A stretch of DNA of 39,441 bases from an uncultured bacterium (GCA_903850545.1 CAINLW010000013.1:1-39441), one strand, 5' to 3'. Counted from the first letter of the stretch, positions 7,865 to 17,460 are shown. Numbers and translations are program-made. The notes: generated by a model from the sequence alone, not told the origin.

Positions 7865-8695
7865 ATGCATATAAAAAACACAAACATAATACATGCAAAA
7901 AAATCATTGGGTCAGAACTTTTTAAAGTCTAAAACGGCTCTTTTGGCTATGATAAACGCAGGAGAAATCACTTCCAAGGACACCGTTCTTGAAATAGGTC
8001 CCGGACAAGGTGCACTTACTGAAAAAATACTGGAAACTGGTGCAAAAGTCATTGCGGTAGAGAAAGATGACAGACTTATTGAGTTTCTAAATGAGAAGTT
8101 TGCTTCTCAAACCCAAAATGGCCAATTTACCCTTATTCATGGCGATATTTTAGAATTGGACCTATCCACCATTGGCCTTAAAACTGTTGATTATAAGTTG
8201 ATAGCTAACATTCCATACTATATTACAGGGCTAATCTTCAGAAAATTCCTATCTGGAGACATTCAACCGTCAAAATTGGTGATAATGGTACAAAAAGAGA
8301 TCGCTGACAGGATAATTGCCCGAGACAACAAAGAAAGTCTTCTCTCTCTTAGTGTTAAAGCCTACGGAACCGCAAAAAAGGTGATGAAAGTAGACAAAGA
8401 GAATTTTAGTCCAAAACCCAAAGTGGATTCGGCGATTTTGTTAATAAATAACATTTCTAAAGATTTTTTCGATAAAATATCAGAAAAAGACTTCTTTGAA
8501 GTTATAAAAACTGGTTTCGCACACAAAAGAAAGATGTTAATTGCAAATTTAAAAGAAAAATTTGGTACGACTGCGCAAACAAGTCAAAACAACTTACAAA
8601 AAATATTTCAAGACCTAAAAATATCGGAGAAGGCGAGGTCTGAAGATTTAAAACTTGAAGATTGGAAAAATCTGATAAAAAACCTTTCAATATAA
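7865..8695 (+). CDS. rsmA: 16S rRNA dimethyladenosine transferase RsmA/KsgA
   Basis: The product has 276 residues, a normal length. It starts with the family hallmark KKSLGQNFLKS. The SAM-binding motif I is VLEIGPGQGALTEKIL, the acidic residue after strand 2 lies in AVEKDDRL, and the catalytic motif IV is NIPYY (residues about 117-121). The C-terminal rRNA-binding domain contains FSPKPKVDSAIL and FAHKRKMLIANL. The enzyme dimethylates two adjacent adenines in helix 45 near the 3' end of 16S rRNA, a late step of small-subunit assembly. The gene begins 9 nt after the downstream RAYT palindrome, so that element probably inserted between pcrA and rsmA and may have replaced the original promoter. 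Confidence 0.95.
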   Translation: MHIKNTNIIHAKKSLGQNFLKSKTALLAMINAGEITSKDTVLEIGPGQGALTEKILETGAKVIAVEKDDRLIEFLNEKFASQTQNGQFTLIHGDILELDLSTIGLKTVDYKLIANIPYYITGLIFRKFLSGDIQPSKLVIMVQKEIADRIIARDNKESLLSLSVKAYGTAKKVMKVDKENFSPKPKVDSAILLINNISKDFFDKISEKDFFEVIKTGFAHKRKMLIANLKEKFGTTAQTSQNNLQKIFQDLKISEKARSEDLKLEDWKNLIKNLSI

Positions 8696-8765
8696 TTTAT
8701 TGATGAATCATAAAAAAACTCTGTAAAATTAAACTGAGGTTTTTGTGTTTTGATTAGAATGATTA

Positions 8766-8771
8766 TATAAT
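8766..8771 (+). promoter_or_regulatory. -10 box of the surface-protein gene
   Basis: TATAAT ends 7 nt before the ATG at 8779, so a leaderless mRNA is predicted. An imperfect hairpin (AAAACTC...GAGGTTTTT, about 8714-8746) just upstream may terminate rsmA transcription. Confidence 0.6.
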
Positions 8772-8778
8772 TAAGAAC

Positions 8779-10632
8779 ATGATAAACACAAACAAAATAA
8801 AAGTGTTGCTTTTTTCTTTTTTATTATTAATATCTTTCACCACGTTTTCCAACGCAACAGAAATTATTTTAAATCCAACATATTCCACAAGTACAAATCA
8901 GTACACATCGGTCACAGCTGAATCAGTTTTTACAAGAAACTTAACTGTAGGGTCTTATGGAAAAGATGTAATGGCACTTAAAAAAATACTTGGGTACGAA
9001 TTCGTTTATAGTACTGTAGATACATCTCCAACCTTTACATCAAACACAGCGAGTTTAGTAAAACAATTTCAAGAAAAATACGCTACAGAAATACTTATTC
9101 CAAACGGTTTATCTGCTGGAACAGGATATGTTGGATTATCAACAATAAAAAAATTAGACACTTTAGCAAATAATTATTATATAAAACTTGATATTTTTAC
9201 TCTCCCAACGATCAGTACAGTAAAAAACATTTTTGCTACTACATTAGTGCTTGGCTCAACAGGGGATGATGTTTCATTACTAAAAGTTGTATTAAACTCA
9301 GACAAAGATACCAAAATTATTTCAAACTCAACCATAGAAACAGATATTTTCGATTCTGCAATAGAACTAGCCGTAATAAAATTTCAAGAAAAATATATAA
9401 ATGAAATTTTGATACCATCTGGATTAACAAAAGGAACTGGAATAGTTGGACCTTCTACAAGAAAGAAACTTGATGCAATAATTAATAGTATATTGAATCC
9501 ATCAAAAGCAACAAGTACCTCCGCCACAAGCACCAATTCTACTTCGACACAATCGACAAATAGCCAAATACAAAACATAATTAATAAAGTTGTTCCAGCT
9601 GTTGTCGTTTACCCAATTCCTGGCAAACCAGATTCTGTGGCACCAACAATCACCGTTACAGCAAGTCCAGAAAAGGTCACAAAAGGACAACCAGCGACTT
9701 TATCTTGGAGAGCGGACAACGCAATAGATAAATGTAAAATATCATTTAAAGACTCTTCTGGGTCAACCTTAAGCGGAACAATAGATACTACTGGCAATAA
9801 ATCTACCGGTTCGATTAGTACAACAACAACATTTACAATCGTCTGCTACAACAAATATGGTATTCCGGGAAGTAAAAATATTTTAGTGCAAGTAATAGAC
9901 CCAAATGCAACAAAAAATCTATCTCTTTCTAAAATAGCATCCATTGTTTCAATAAGCCCTTTGTTTGTAAATAGAGGGGGGATTGTAAAAATTATAGGAA
10001 CAGATTTTCTTACATCAAACAATGTTTATTTTGATGGAACAATTGTAGATAAAAGTTTAATTATTAATCAAAGCAGTACTTCAATATCTTTCAAAATTCC
10101 TGAATATAAATACTGTGCATCAGGCAATTGTCCTATCTCTTCAAAAGATACTGTGATTGAAACCGGGGGTAAAAAAATAGTTCAAGTCGCCAACTTAAAC
10201 GGCTTCAGTAATGATTATTACTACGTACTTCCAAGCAAAACCCTTGTTATAAAAGGAACTCCTATAACAATCTACACTCCACCTACGTTTGCTTTAACTT
10301 CTGTAAAACCTGTGTCGGGTAATAGAGGAGATACCATCACTCTCACGGGTTCTAGTTTTTCATCCGATTCTATAGTTCTTTTTGGCGGATTTAAAGTTGC
10401 AGATAATTTAATTGTTTCAAAAAATAGCACTGCAATTTCCTTTAAAGTTCCTTCTTTCCAAATGGGCTGTACTGAACCCTTATATGAAGTCTGTCCAAAG
10501 CTTCCTTTGGTAGGGAGTGGCACAATAATTGAAACTGGAGGTATTAAAAATATTTCTGTAATGAATACCTTAAGTAAAGCGACTACGACTTCAGTTATTT
10601 TTACACTGCCGAGCAAAAAATTCACTTATTAA
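8779..10632 (+). CDS. Secreted surface protein with PG-binding, Ig-like and IPT/TIG domains
   Basis: The product has 617 residues. A signal peptide (about 1-27, VLLFSFLLLISFTTFSNA) is followed by two peptidoglycan-binding-1-like domains. The first is about 54-130 (LTVGSYGKDVMALKKIL...GYVGLSTIKKL) and the second about 156-235 (LVLGSTGDDVSLLKVVL...GIVGPSTRKKL). A Ser/Thr linker (about 243-262) leads to an Ig-like domain (PTITVTASPEKVTKGQPATL). Two IPT/TIG domains follow: SISPLFVNRGGIVKIIGTDF and VKPVSGNRGDTITLTGSSF. The two IPT modules share the pattern S..S..VIETGG.K, suggesting internal duplication. Such a layout fits a wall-attached fibre or adhesin. It stands just before the secretion cluster and may be a surface partner, but nothing proves this. 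Confidence 0.85.
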   Translation: MINTNKIKVLLFSFLLLISFTTFSNATEIILNPTYSTSTNQYTSVTAESVFTRNLTVGSYGKDVMALKKILGYEFVYSTVDTSPTFTSNTASLVKQFQEKYATEILIPNGLSAGTGYVGLSTIKKLDTLANNYYIKLDIFTLPTISTVKNIFATTLVLGSTGDDVSLLKVVLNSDKDTKIISNSTIETDIFDSAIELAVIKFQEKYINEILIPSGLTKGTGIVGPSTRKKLDAIINSILNPSKATSTSATSTNSTSTQSTNSQIQNIINKVVPAVVVYPIPGKPDSVAPTITVTASPEKVTKGQPATLSWRADNAIDKCKISFKDSSGSTLSGTIDTTGNKSTGSISTTTTFTIVCYNKYGIPGSKNILVQVIDPNATKNLSLSKIASIVSISPLFVNRGGIVKIIGTDFLTSNNVYFDGTIVDKSLIINQSSTSISFKIPEYKYCASGNCPISSKDTVIETGGKKIVQVANLNGFSNDYYYVLPSKTLVIKGTPITIYTPPTFALTSVKPVSGNRGDTITLTGSSFSSDSIVLFGGFKVADNLIVSKNSTAISFKVPSFQMGCTEPLYEVCPKLPLVGSGTIIETGGIKNISVMNTLSKATTTSVIFTLPSKKFTY

Positions 10633-10696
10633 GGTTTTTGATTTCTTAATTAAAAATTAGTGTGGTATAATTTAAAATACGAAAATTAAAGTAAAT

Positions 10697-10743
10697 ATAC
10701 GAATCAACGAATCATGCGAATGATACGAATGGCTACGAATAAT
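10697..10743. repeat. ACGAAT-family repeat array
   Basis: Degenerate tandem words (ACGAATCAACGAATCATGCG, then AATGATACGAATGGCTACGA) form a short array after the surface-protein gene. The core TACGAATGGCTACGAATAA recurs near 30728-30746 and partly at 23308-23325. Confidence 0.75.
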
Positions 10744-10768
10744 TAAATTAAAAAATCATAAAATACGA

Positions 10769-10807
10769 AGAGGCAAGACCTCAAATGCATGAGGAGGACT
10801 TGCCTCT
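10769..10807. other. Two-tier hairpin of unknown role
   Basis: The outer arms AGAGGCAAG and CTTGCCTCT enclose an inner stem CCTCA/TGAGG with a 6-nt loop. It is GC-rich in an AT-rich spacer and has no T-run on the plus strand, so it is not a classical terminator in that direction. Confidence 0.5.
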
Positions 10808-10889
10808 AAAAACGACAATAATTAATTAGATTCATTTTTAAATTTTAAACTATATTTTTATTCTTTACTTTTTTATTTTTTAACTTCCT

Positions 10890-11867
10890 ATGATCGACAA
10901 AAAATATTTGCCATCAAAAAAATTCGTAACAGCTCTCTCTGTTGCTGTTGTTATTATCTGTATTGTTGTTGTAATAAGTTATTGGAAGCCAAGAACAACT
11001 TCCTTTTTAAACAGTAACTTATCGGCAACAAACACCTCAGCAGTTGTAAATATTGATTCGGATAATGATGGCCTCCCAGATTGGAAGGAAAATTTGTATG
11101 GAACTGATCCTAAAAAAGCCGACACGGATACTGACGGCACTTCAGATTTTGATGAAATCGCTCTAAACAGAGACCCATTAAAAGCAAATACTGCACCAAA
11201 AGGGCAAGAGGCAAACGACAAGATAGACCTAGCAATAATAGAAGAAAACAAAAAAGCGATGGAAGAGTATGAGAAATTAAACGAAATTGATAAATTTTCG
11301 CGTAATTTAATGTCAAATATTATTGCTTCACAACCAGTAAACGGTTCTATGAGTACAGACACTATAAACGAAATAGTCTCTAAATCCGTAGCAGAAATGC
11401 CTGAAAAAAGTTATGTGGGAATAACAAAGAGTACAGATTTAAACCTACAAACGACCGACAACACAAACTTGTCTAAAAATATGACGGCTTACTCAAAAAA
11501 CTTTTTCACTGCAACTCAAAAAATCATACCTGTTTTTGGTGCAGAACTAGAAATAATAAGTTTGTATGTTTCAGGTACTAGTAAAATAGTTAAACCTGCA
11601 ATGGCACAAGTTACTGATGTTTATCAAGAAGTGGTGAATGAATTGATTAAAATGCCAGTTCCTGTAGCTATAGGATATTATGATGTAAGTTATCATCTTA
11701 AAATAATAAATGATTTGGAAATGATGATAGCTATTGATAATAACATTGTAAATTCAGACAAAGAGTCTTTGTCTATCTTCTCTAATCTTTCAAAATACAA
11801 AGATATTACATCAAACCTTCTTTCGACGTTAACCACCGTAGACAATATTTTAAAAATACAAAGATAA
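10890..11867 (+). CDS. Membrane-anchored protein with thrombospondin-type-3-like calcium repeats
   Basis: The product has 325 residues. An N-terminal anchor (about 12-31, VTALSVAVVIICIVVVISYW) is followed by calcium-binding-type repeats at about 53-95: DSDNDGLPDWKENLYGTDP, then DTDTDGTSDFDEIALNRDP. These match the DxDxDGxxDxxE pattern of thrombospondin type 3/EF-hand-like modules. The rest is mainly helical with no recognised domain. One short hydrophobic stretch (about residue 220) is too weak to be called a membrane segment. The protein is probably outside the membrane and may be stabilised by calcium. It lies upstream of the VirB6-like and VirB4 genes on the same strand, so a structural role near the secretion apparatus is possible but unproven. 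Confidence 0.75.
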   Translation: MIDKKYLPSKKFVTALSVAVVIICIVVVISYWKPRTTSFLNSNLSATNTSAVVNIDSDNDGLPDWKENLYGTDPKKADTDTDGTSDFDEIALNRDPLKANTAPKGQEANDKIDLAIIEENKKAMEEYEKLNEIDKFSRNLMSNIIASQPVNGSMSTDTINEIVSKSVAEMPEKSYVGITKSTDLNLQTTDNTNLSKNMTAYSKNFFTATQKIIPVFGAELEIISLYVSGTSKIVKPAMAQVTDVYQEVVNELIKMPVPVAIGYYDVSYHLKIINDLEMMIAIDNNIVNSDKESLSIFSNLSKYKDITSNLLSTLTTVDNILKIQR

Positions 11868-11874
11868 AAGATAA

Positions 11875-11922
11875 ACATACGAATATATGAATTATGCGAA
11901 TAATACGACTGACTACTAATAA
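11875..11922. repeat. ACGAAT-family repeat after the calcium-repeat gene
   Basis: Degenerate words (ACGAATATATGAATTATGCG, then AATAATACGACTGACTAC) begin 8 nt after the preceding stop. They resemble the array at 10697-10743. Confidence 0.55.
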
Positions 11923-11997
11923 ATACAACAAACATAATAATTATTCTATTAGAAGTTTATATAATAAGTGATATAATAAACTGATTAATAAAAAAGG

Positions 11998-14070
11998 ATG
12001 AATTTTCAAAAAAGATTTACAAAAAAAATATTATTCTTACTTATCATTTCTATACTCTCATTAAATTTGAGTTTTTTTACAGTACCAAAAAAAGCAAGTG
12101 CTATTATAGGTATTGCTGATGTTAGTATTACCCATGATCCACTAGCTTTTTTTCAAGCTGCAGGAAAAATCGTATGGGATAAAGGTGATCAATATTTATG
12201 GAACCTTTTTAAAGCGTTGATGAGAAACGTAGCAAAAAAGATGATAAATAATATAACTCAAGCAACAGTAACTTGGATAAATGGGGGTATGAACGGTAAA
12301 CCTGCGTTTCAAGCTGATTTTCATAAATTTATGACAGGTCCTGGAGGAGTCAACGACCAAATTATGGGACAATTCTTTCAAGATGCCGGTTTAGGTTTTC
12401 TTTGTTCACCATTCCAGCTTCAGATAAAATTAGCCCTTCAACTTGGTTATGGTGCTGGTTTAAAAGAAAAAATCGGTTGTACCCTTACTGACATTGAGCA
12501 AAATATGAAAAACGGGGCTAGAAACAGCAGTATTAGTTTAGGCTTAGATGTAAATGGTAAAACTGTTAGTATGGGTGCAAGTAATTTTAAAAAGAATGGT
12601 GGGTGGAATGAATGGATAAAAGTAACACAAAATCCTCAAAACAATCCTGTCGGCGCATACCTTATTGCCAAAGAAGAATTGGACTCAAGAATAACAGTTG
12701 GAGGAGAAACGAAACAACTCGATTTTCTATCAGGTAGTGGCGCGCTAAGTTTTACTAAATGTGTAGATATATATTATGCTGCCGATAATGGTGGTGAAAT
12801 TACAAGATCCAAAGAATATGATCAAAATGGTGACAGACCTTTTCCTTCTCAGTCAAACGTACCTAATATAGCAACTCAATTTCAAAATTTCACAACTAAA
12901 CAAGATTGTAAAGTAAAAACTCCCGGTTCTGTAATTACTGGTGGTCTTAATAAAATAAGTGGTTCAGGTATTGATCAACTTGGTTTATCCGCCTCATTGT
13001 CTGATGGTATAGACGCCATACTAGGAGCTCTACTTAATTATGAAATGGGCAAACTACAAAAAGGAATTTTAGATAGTGGTCTTGCTAATAATAATGCGTA
13101 TAATTCTGCTTTAGACCTTTCTTCATCAAACGCGATGAATAATTATAATGCGGACCTATCAACCTTATATGATGAACAAAGAGATTGGAATAATACTGAC
13201 TGGACTAATCCAAGCACAATTCCGCAGCCTAAAATTCCAACTTTCGCTAATAGTGCATCAACAACACCCCTTCTTAATTACAATCCGTGCACAGGTGAAC
13301 CAATATTAAGTGGATCTGGAGCAGATGCTCATGGATGCTATCCATCGTCAGGATATTCATGGTGTGATTTAAAAAGTAGATGTATTCTTTCTTGTTTGGA
13401 AGGATGTACTACATCTACAATAACATCTGTAAACACGACACTGATAAGATACGATCAAACAACTGGATTCCCTATATATACCCCTCCAGTAATCAGTGGT
13501 AACACAAGCTATAATGGAAATGACTCCTTAAACCAAGCAAAAAATAACGCTACAACTCTTGTAAATTCTCTAAAAAAATCGGAATTAGCCTATCAAAATG
13601 ATTATTTGATTGCCAAAAACATACTCACTCAAGCTAAGGCTGTTTTTGCAACATCAAGCGTTTGCAATTCAAGTTACAATAAAACTGACTGCGTATTAAG
13701 ATCAATACTTATCAGATCAAATGTAATTACAAATATAGATGGAGCAAATGATTCAAACAGAACGATCGCCTCTATATTGTGGAATTTACCAGCAATAGAA
13801 AAGAAATTATCAGCTTCAAACGACAAAATAGAAATTTTGAACAAAGCATCTATGGACATAAGTGGTGCTGGCACAATACCTGCGATTCAAGACGCATTGA
13901 TTAAAGTTAATTCAACATCATTTGACTCAACTTCATTAAACACAACCATAGTAGACATCAGATCATGGCTTAGCGGAGTAGGGAAAATGTACAACACTTC
14001 GGTTTGCCCGATAGATTTGACACAAGTATTAAAGATAAATTCAGCGACGAGCACGGTAACTAGTTTGTAG
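11998..14070 (+). CDS. Large secreted protein of the secretion cluster, function unknown
   Basis: The product has 690 residues with a signal peptide (about 1-36, LFLLIISILSLNLSFF...ASA). The N-terminal third is helical (AFFQAAGKIVWDKGDQYLW, FKALMRNVAKKMINNI). The middle is Gly/Asn-rich, with a Cys-rich patch (CTGEPI, HGCYPSSGYSWCDLKSRCI, CLEGC). The C-terminal third is helical again with scattered Cys. No catalytic motif was seen. It sits directly before the VirB6-like gene, where a secreted partner of a type IV secretion channel would be expected; a VirB5-like role is one guess, without sequence proof. ATG 11998 is preceded by AAGG and by two TATAAT boxes (11959 and 11972). The TAG stop is the start of a TAGCT repeat. 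Confidence 0.7.
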   Translation: MNFQKRFTKKILFLLIISILSLNLSFFTVPKKASAIIGIADVSITHDPLAFFQAAGKIVWDKGDQYLWNLFKALMRNVAKKMINNITQATVTWINGGMNGKPAFQADFHKFMTGPGGVNDQIMGQFFQDAGLGFLCSPFQLQIKLALQLGYGAGLKEKIGCTLTDIEQNMKNGARNSSISLGLDVNGKTVSMGASNFKKNGGWNEWIKVTQNPQNNPVGAYLIAKEELDSRITVGGETKQLDFLSGSGALSFTKCVDIYYAADNGGEITRSKEYDQNGDRPFPSQSNVPNIATQFQNFTTKQDCKVKTPGSVITGGLNKISGSGIDQLGLSASLSDGIDAILGALLNYEMGKLQKGILDSGLANNNAYNSALDLSSSNAMNNYNADLSTLYDEQRDWNNTDWTNPSTIPQPKIPTFANSASTTPLLNYNPCTGEPILSGSGADAHGCYPSSGYSWCDLKSRCILSCLEGCTTSTITSVNTTLIRYDQTTGFPIYTPPVISGNTSYNGNDSLNQAKNNATTLVNSLKKSELAYQNDYLIAKNILTQAKAVFATSSVCNSSYNKTDCVLRSILIRSNVITNIDGANDSNRTIASILWNLPAIEKKLSASNDKIEILNKASMDISGAGTIPAIQDALIKVNSTSFDSTSLNTTIVDIRSWLSGVGKMYNTSVCPIDLTQVLKINSATSTVTSL

Positions 14071-14190
14071 CTTATTAGAACATTAGCTTTTTAGAAAATA
14101 CAATAAAAAAGTTCTTTGGTTAGTAAGCTTGTTAGCTTTTTAGGAAATACATAGGTGCATTTCCTAAAAAGCTAAGAAGCTACAACCTAC
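14068..14190. repeat. TAGCT-family repeat block with hairpin
   Basis: The block begins at the TAG stop codon of the upstream gene. It holds a 16-bp perfect hairpin (14132-14147 with 14161-14176, TTAGCTTTTTAGGAAA). The same arm sequence flanks the four-helix-bundle gene at 18 kb. Confidence 0.8.
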
Positions 14191-14251
14191 AACCTGTTAA
14201 AAGATGTGTTATAATTTATTCGGTTAAAAATTGCTATCAAAAAATTTAATT

Positions 14252-16570
14252 ATGTATTGGCGAAAAATAAAAAATTCTTTAAAAGACTTCAGGATTTCCA
14301 AAAAATCTATCGCTATTATTTTCCCTGTAATCTCACTTCTTGTTTTTTTACCTTCTCATTTTGCACATGCAGATGCGTCAGATATGTGGAGCTTCTTCAC
14401 TGGTGGACTAAGTGGAATAATATCGACACTTCTTACAATAGTAATATTTCCGATTGTTGCTTTTTATGACTATATAACTGGGGTTATTCTTGATTTTTCT
14501 TTGAACTATTCAGTATATGGGAGTGGATTTACAATGATGGATGCCGGTATTAGAACTGTTTGGGTCCTTATGCGAGATACGGCAAATGTTGCCTTCATTT
14601 TCCTCTTACTTTATGCCGGAATAAAACAAATTTTATATCAGGAAGCATCAAAAAAGATATTATCAAGTATAGTAATCGCCGCTGTTTTAGTAAACTTCAG
14701 TATGTTTATTACAAGGGTTATGATTGATGCAAGTAACATGGTTGGAACTGCAATATATAATCAAATTAGTGGAGGGGCAGATAAAGGTGATGGTGTCGAT
14801 TTGAGCGGTTATATTATGACTGGCCTCCGTGTAGATTTTAAAACTGTTGTCTCTGAGATAAACATGAAAGATTTTTCAGCAAACCCAAATGACCCTGATC
14901 TTAGTAAAGCTCCTGAGGTATCTCATATGTTACTTAACACAATATTAATAATTATTAAATGCGTTGTTATTCTTTGGGTTTTTATTATACTTTCTGCGAT
15001 GCTTATTGGTAGATTTGTTATGCTTGTTTTGTTGCTGGCCACTTCTCCCATTGGATTTGTTGGTAATGCTCTTCCCATACTTAAAACGGCATCAACAGCT
15101 TGGTGGAAAAGTCTCACCGACCTGTGTTTAATGTTGCCAACTCTTATGTTTTTCTTATTACTAACAATTAGGCTTTCTGAAAACATACCACCAAAAGGCG
15201 GTGGTTTTGTTACAGATATTTTTTATTTCCTTCTCGTAGCTTTCTTATTATTTAAAACGGTAAGTGTCACAAAGAGTTTGAGTGGTCCTATGGGAGAATA
15301 CGCAAGCAAGATTGCTGGAGCTGCAACTGGACTTGCACTTTCTGCCGCCACTGGAGGAGTAGGTGCATTAGCAAGAACCACGATTGGAAGAGGTGCAACT
15401 GGTATTGCAGAAAGTAAGGCTGGGCAATGGCTTAAAGAAAGAGGTGCCAAAGGTGGTTTTGGTGGTGGTCTAGCAAACTTAACATTAAAAGGGGTAAAGG
15501 GTACAGCCAATGCTTCTTTTGATACAAGTAACATGGCCGCTGCTGGTTTGGGTCACCTCTCAAGTCTGGGCGGGGTTAGTAATATGATTGATAAAGGTCA
15601 TCTTTCTGGTAGTGGAAAATACGGAAAAGAAAGTGGATATTCTGGTATGCTTGAAGATAAAAAACTAAAAACAAAAATAAAAACAGCAGAGTATGAAAAA
15701 TACGCAGAAGATATGGAGAAAAAAGAAGCAGTAAAATATGATACTGAACTTGCAAAACTAAGAAGAGAGAAAGACAAAACTACAGATCCAGCAGAAATAG
15801 CGGGAATTGAAGCTAAAATTAAAGAAAAAGAAGCAGAAAAGAATAACAATACATCTTCAGGTATAGATAATCAGATTAAAACAGCAAAAGATGCTGAGGG
15901 ACAAAGAGTAAGAACCGAGATTAGAACAAAAAATAATTCTATCGGAGAAAAAAATGAAGAAAAGAAAAATATAATATCTTCCGCGACTATGGAAGGAGAT
16001 GCAAAAGTAAAACAAATAGAAGAAGAAAAAAAGAAAAAAAGAAAGGAAATGGAGGATCTAGCTCGCAAAGCTTTCCTTAAAGATGACCTTGTAGAAGCTA
16101 ACAGAATAGAAGGAGAAATAGATGGTGAATTGAAAAAAATCGATGATGATGGTAAGGCGGAATTAGAAGACATTAAAAAGAAAAAAGAGCAGAGTTTAGA
16201 AAAAATAAAAAAAGAAATTGATCAGCTTGAAAAAGAAAAAGGAGAAATAAAGAAAAAAACAGATTCTGAAATAGAAAAGGAGGTAGAAAACGAAATAAAA
16301 AATGGAGACAATGAAGAACATAAAAGAATTTTACAGAGAAGAGGAATTAGAAAAGATTATGCAGATAGTATAAGAAAAAAATGGTTTACTCTATTATCGC
16401 AAGCTGACAAGGATGAAATTGCTATGGTTGCAGAAAAAGGAACCGACAAAGAAAAGAAGAAATTATTAGAAGAATATTATGAACGAGCAAAAGCGAAAAG
16501 AAAAGAAAAATCTGATTATGATAAAGAACACCCTTCATCTTCATCTGAAACTCCTCCTTCGGCCCACTAA
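14252..16570 (+). CDS. VirB6/TrbL-like polytopic membrane protein with charged coiled-coil tail
   Basis: The product has 772 residues from ATG 14252 (MYWRKIKNSL). An in-frame TTG at 14231 would add seven residues and lies close to the TATAAT at 14211-14216, so the start is not settled. A signal-like segment (IAIIFPVISLLVFLPSHFAHA) is followed by about six to seven membrane spans, ending near residue 345 (FVTDIFYFLLVAFLLFKTVSV). A Gly/Ala-rich stretch comes next. About 300 highly charged Lys/Glu residues then form a predicted coiled coil. The multi-span core and the position before PrgI and VirB4 fit the VirB6/TrbL inner-membrane channel component of type IV secretion systems. The long coiled coil is an unusual addition. 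Confidence 0.8.
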   Translation: MYWRKIKNSLKDFRISKKSIAIIFPVISLLVFLPSHFAHADASDMWSFFTGGLSGIISTLLTIVIFPIVAFYDYITGVILDFSLNYSVYGSGFTMMDAGIRTVWVLMRDTANVAFIFLLLYAGIKQILYQEASKKILSSIVIAAVLVNFSMFITRVMIDASNMVGTAIYNQISGGADKGDGVDLSGYIMTGLRVDFKTVVSEINMKDFSANPNDPDLSKAPEVSHMLLNTILIIIKCVVILWVFIILSAMLIGRFVMLVLLLATSPIGFVGNALPILKTASTAWWKSLTDLCLMLPTLMFFLLLTIRLSENIPPKGGGFVTDIFYFLLVAFLLFKTVSVTKSLSGPMGEYASKIAGAATGLALSAATGGVGALARTTIGRGATGIAESKAGQWLKERGAKGGFGGGLANLTLKGVKGTANASFDTSNMAAAGLGHLSSLGGVSNMIDKGHLSGSGKYGKESGYSGMLEDKKLKTKIKTAEYEKYAEDMEKKEAVKYDTELAKLRREKDKTTDPAEIAGIEAKIKEKEAEKNNNTSSGIDNQIKTAKDAEGQRVRTEIRTKNNSIGEKNEEKKNIISSATMEGDAKVKQIEEEKKKKRKEMEDLARKAFLKDDLVEANRIEGEIDGELKKIDDDGKAELEDIKKKKEQSLEKIKKEIDQLEKEKGEIKKKTDSEIEKEVENEIKNGDNEEHKRILQRRGIRKDYADSIRKKWFTLLSQADKDEIAMVAEKGTDKEKKKLLEEYYERAKAKRKEKSDYDKEHPSSSSETPPSAH

Positions 16571-16590
16571 AAACAAACCTTTTAAAATAT

Positions 16591-17331
16591 ATGCAAGATG
16601 ATAACAAAGATTTAAAAGAATATTTAAAAACACTCCCTCTTGAACTTAGACAGGCTATTCTTTCTGTCGACTATCAAAAAAGATTGCAGGAAATTGTTAA
16701 AAACAATAAACTGATGATAGATCAGGCTGGAAAACTGGAAGGGGAAACAACCCTCGTTATTATTGGAATAGAACCTTTAGACAAATATGTTGAAAATCTT
16801 GTAAAGAATGTAGGTTTGTCTCGTATTCAAGCGCCTATTGTTGCTCACGATGTAAATGAACTAATTTTCAAAAATATTCGTACTTCATTAAAAAATATAA
16901 ACGATTCAATAGTTCAAGAAGAAGAGTATCAGAAAAGTAAAAAAGAAAATCCAACTCAAGAAAGTGTTCTTGCAGAAATAGAAAATCCCGAAACAATAAA
17001 AGGGGGTGGGGAAACTGTTTCGTTTAGTGCATTAAATTCAAAAGGGTCTCAAGTAGAAGAATATCCTGAGTTTGAAAATGAGCAAGTAGAAATAAGACCA
17101 AACACACTTCCGGAAAATATGCCCGAATCAGAAATAACGATTGTTCAAGGGCAAACGGCACACACAATTGAACCGTTTCATCAAAATGTTTCACCTGTTC
17201 AAAATATAGTTGAATCAAAAATGACAAATACGGTGGTTGTGCCAAAACAAACAATTGTTGTTGAAGAAAAAACAAAATTACCAGAAAAAACCATATCCTC
17301 AAATGACGTATATAGGGAAACGGTAGTTTGA
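16591..17331 (+). CDS. Conserved-looking cytoplasmic protein of the secretion cluster, unknown
   Basis: The product has 246 residues with no signal peptide or membrane span. The N-terminal half is helical (EYLKTLPLELRQAILSVDYQ, NKLMIDQAGKLEGETTLVII) and looks folded. The C-terminal half is low in complexity, with many Glu, Gln, Val and Thr, and may be disordered. I do not recognise it. It starts 20 nt after the VirB6-like gene and probably shares its transcript. It is the only gene in the window that ends in TGA, and the next codon is TAA, so termination is backed up. A 27-bp perfect palindrome follows 15 nt later. Confidence 0.7.
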   Translation: MQDDNKDLKEYLKTLPLELRQAILSVDYQKRLQEIVKNNKLMIDQAGKLEGETTLVIIGIEPLDKYVENLVKNVGLSRIQAPIVAHDVNELIFKNIRTSLKNINDSIVQEEEYQKSKKENPTQESVLAEIENPETIKGGGETVSFSALNSKGSQVEEYPEFENEQVEIRPNTLPENMPESEITIVQGQTAHTIEPFHQNVSPVQNIVESKMTNTVVVPKQTIVVEEKTKLPEKTISSNDVYRETVV

Positions 17332-17346
17332 TAAGGAAAACGACTC

Positions 17347-17424
17347 TGTCTTTGCGAGCGTAGCGAAGCAATCCAGATTAAATTCAATAATAACCTAGAT
17401 TGCTTCGCTACGCTCGCAAAGACA
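17347..17424. repeat. Long palindrome of the GCGAGCGTAGCGAAGCAATC family
   Basis: The 27-bp arms 17347-17373 and 17398-17424 are fully complementary, with a 24-nt loop. The core word GCGAGCGTAGCGAAGCAATC is a dispersed intergenic repeat type found in many bacteria. A degraded single copy lies at 38057-38085. It is GC-rich compared with its surroundings. Confidence 0.85.
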
Positions 17425-17460
17425 CAAAATAAAAAGAGGTTTAGTGACTGTAAATTACTT

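Noticed and set aside
17329-17334. UGA reassigned to glycine as in some CPR groups
   Set aside because: All long frames are complete under the standard code, with no in-frame UGA needed, and one gene appears to end in UGA. Only the rarity of UGA is reported.
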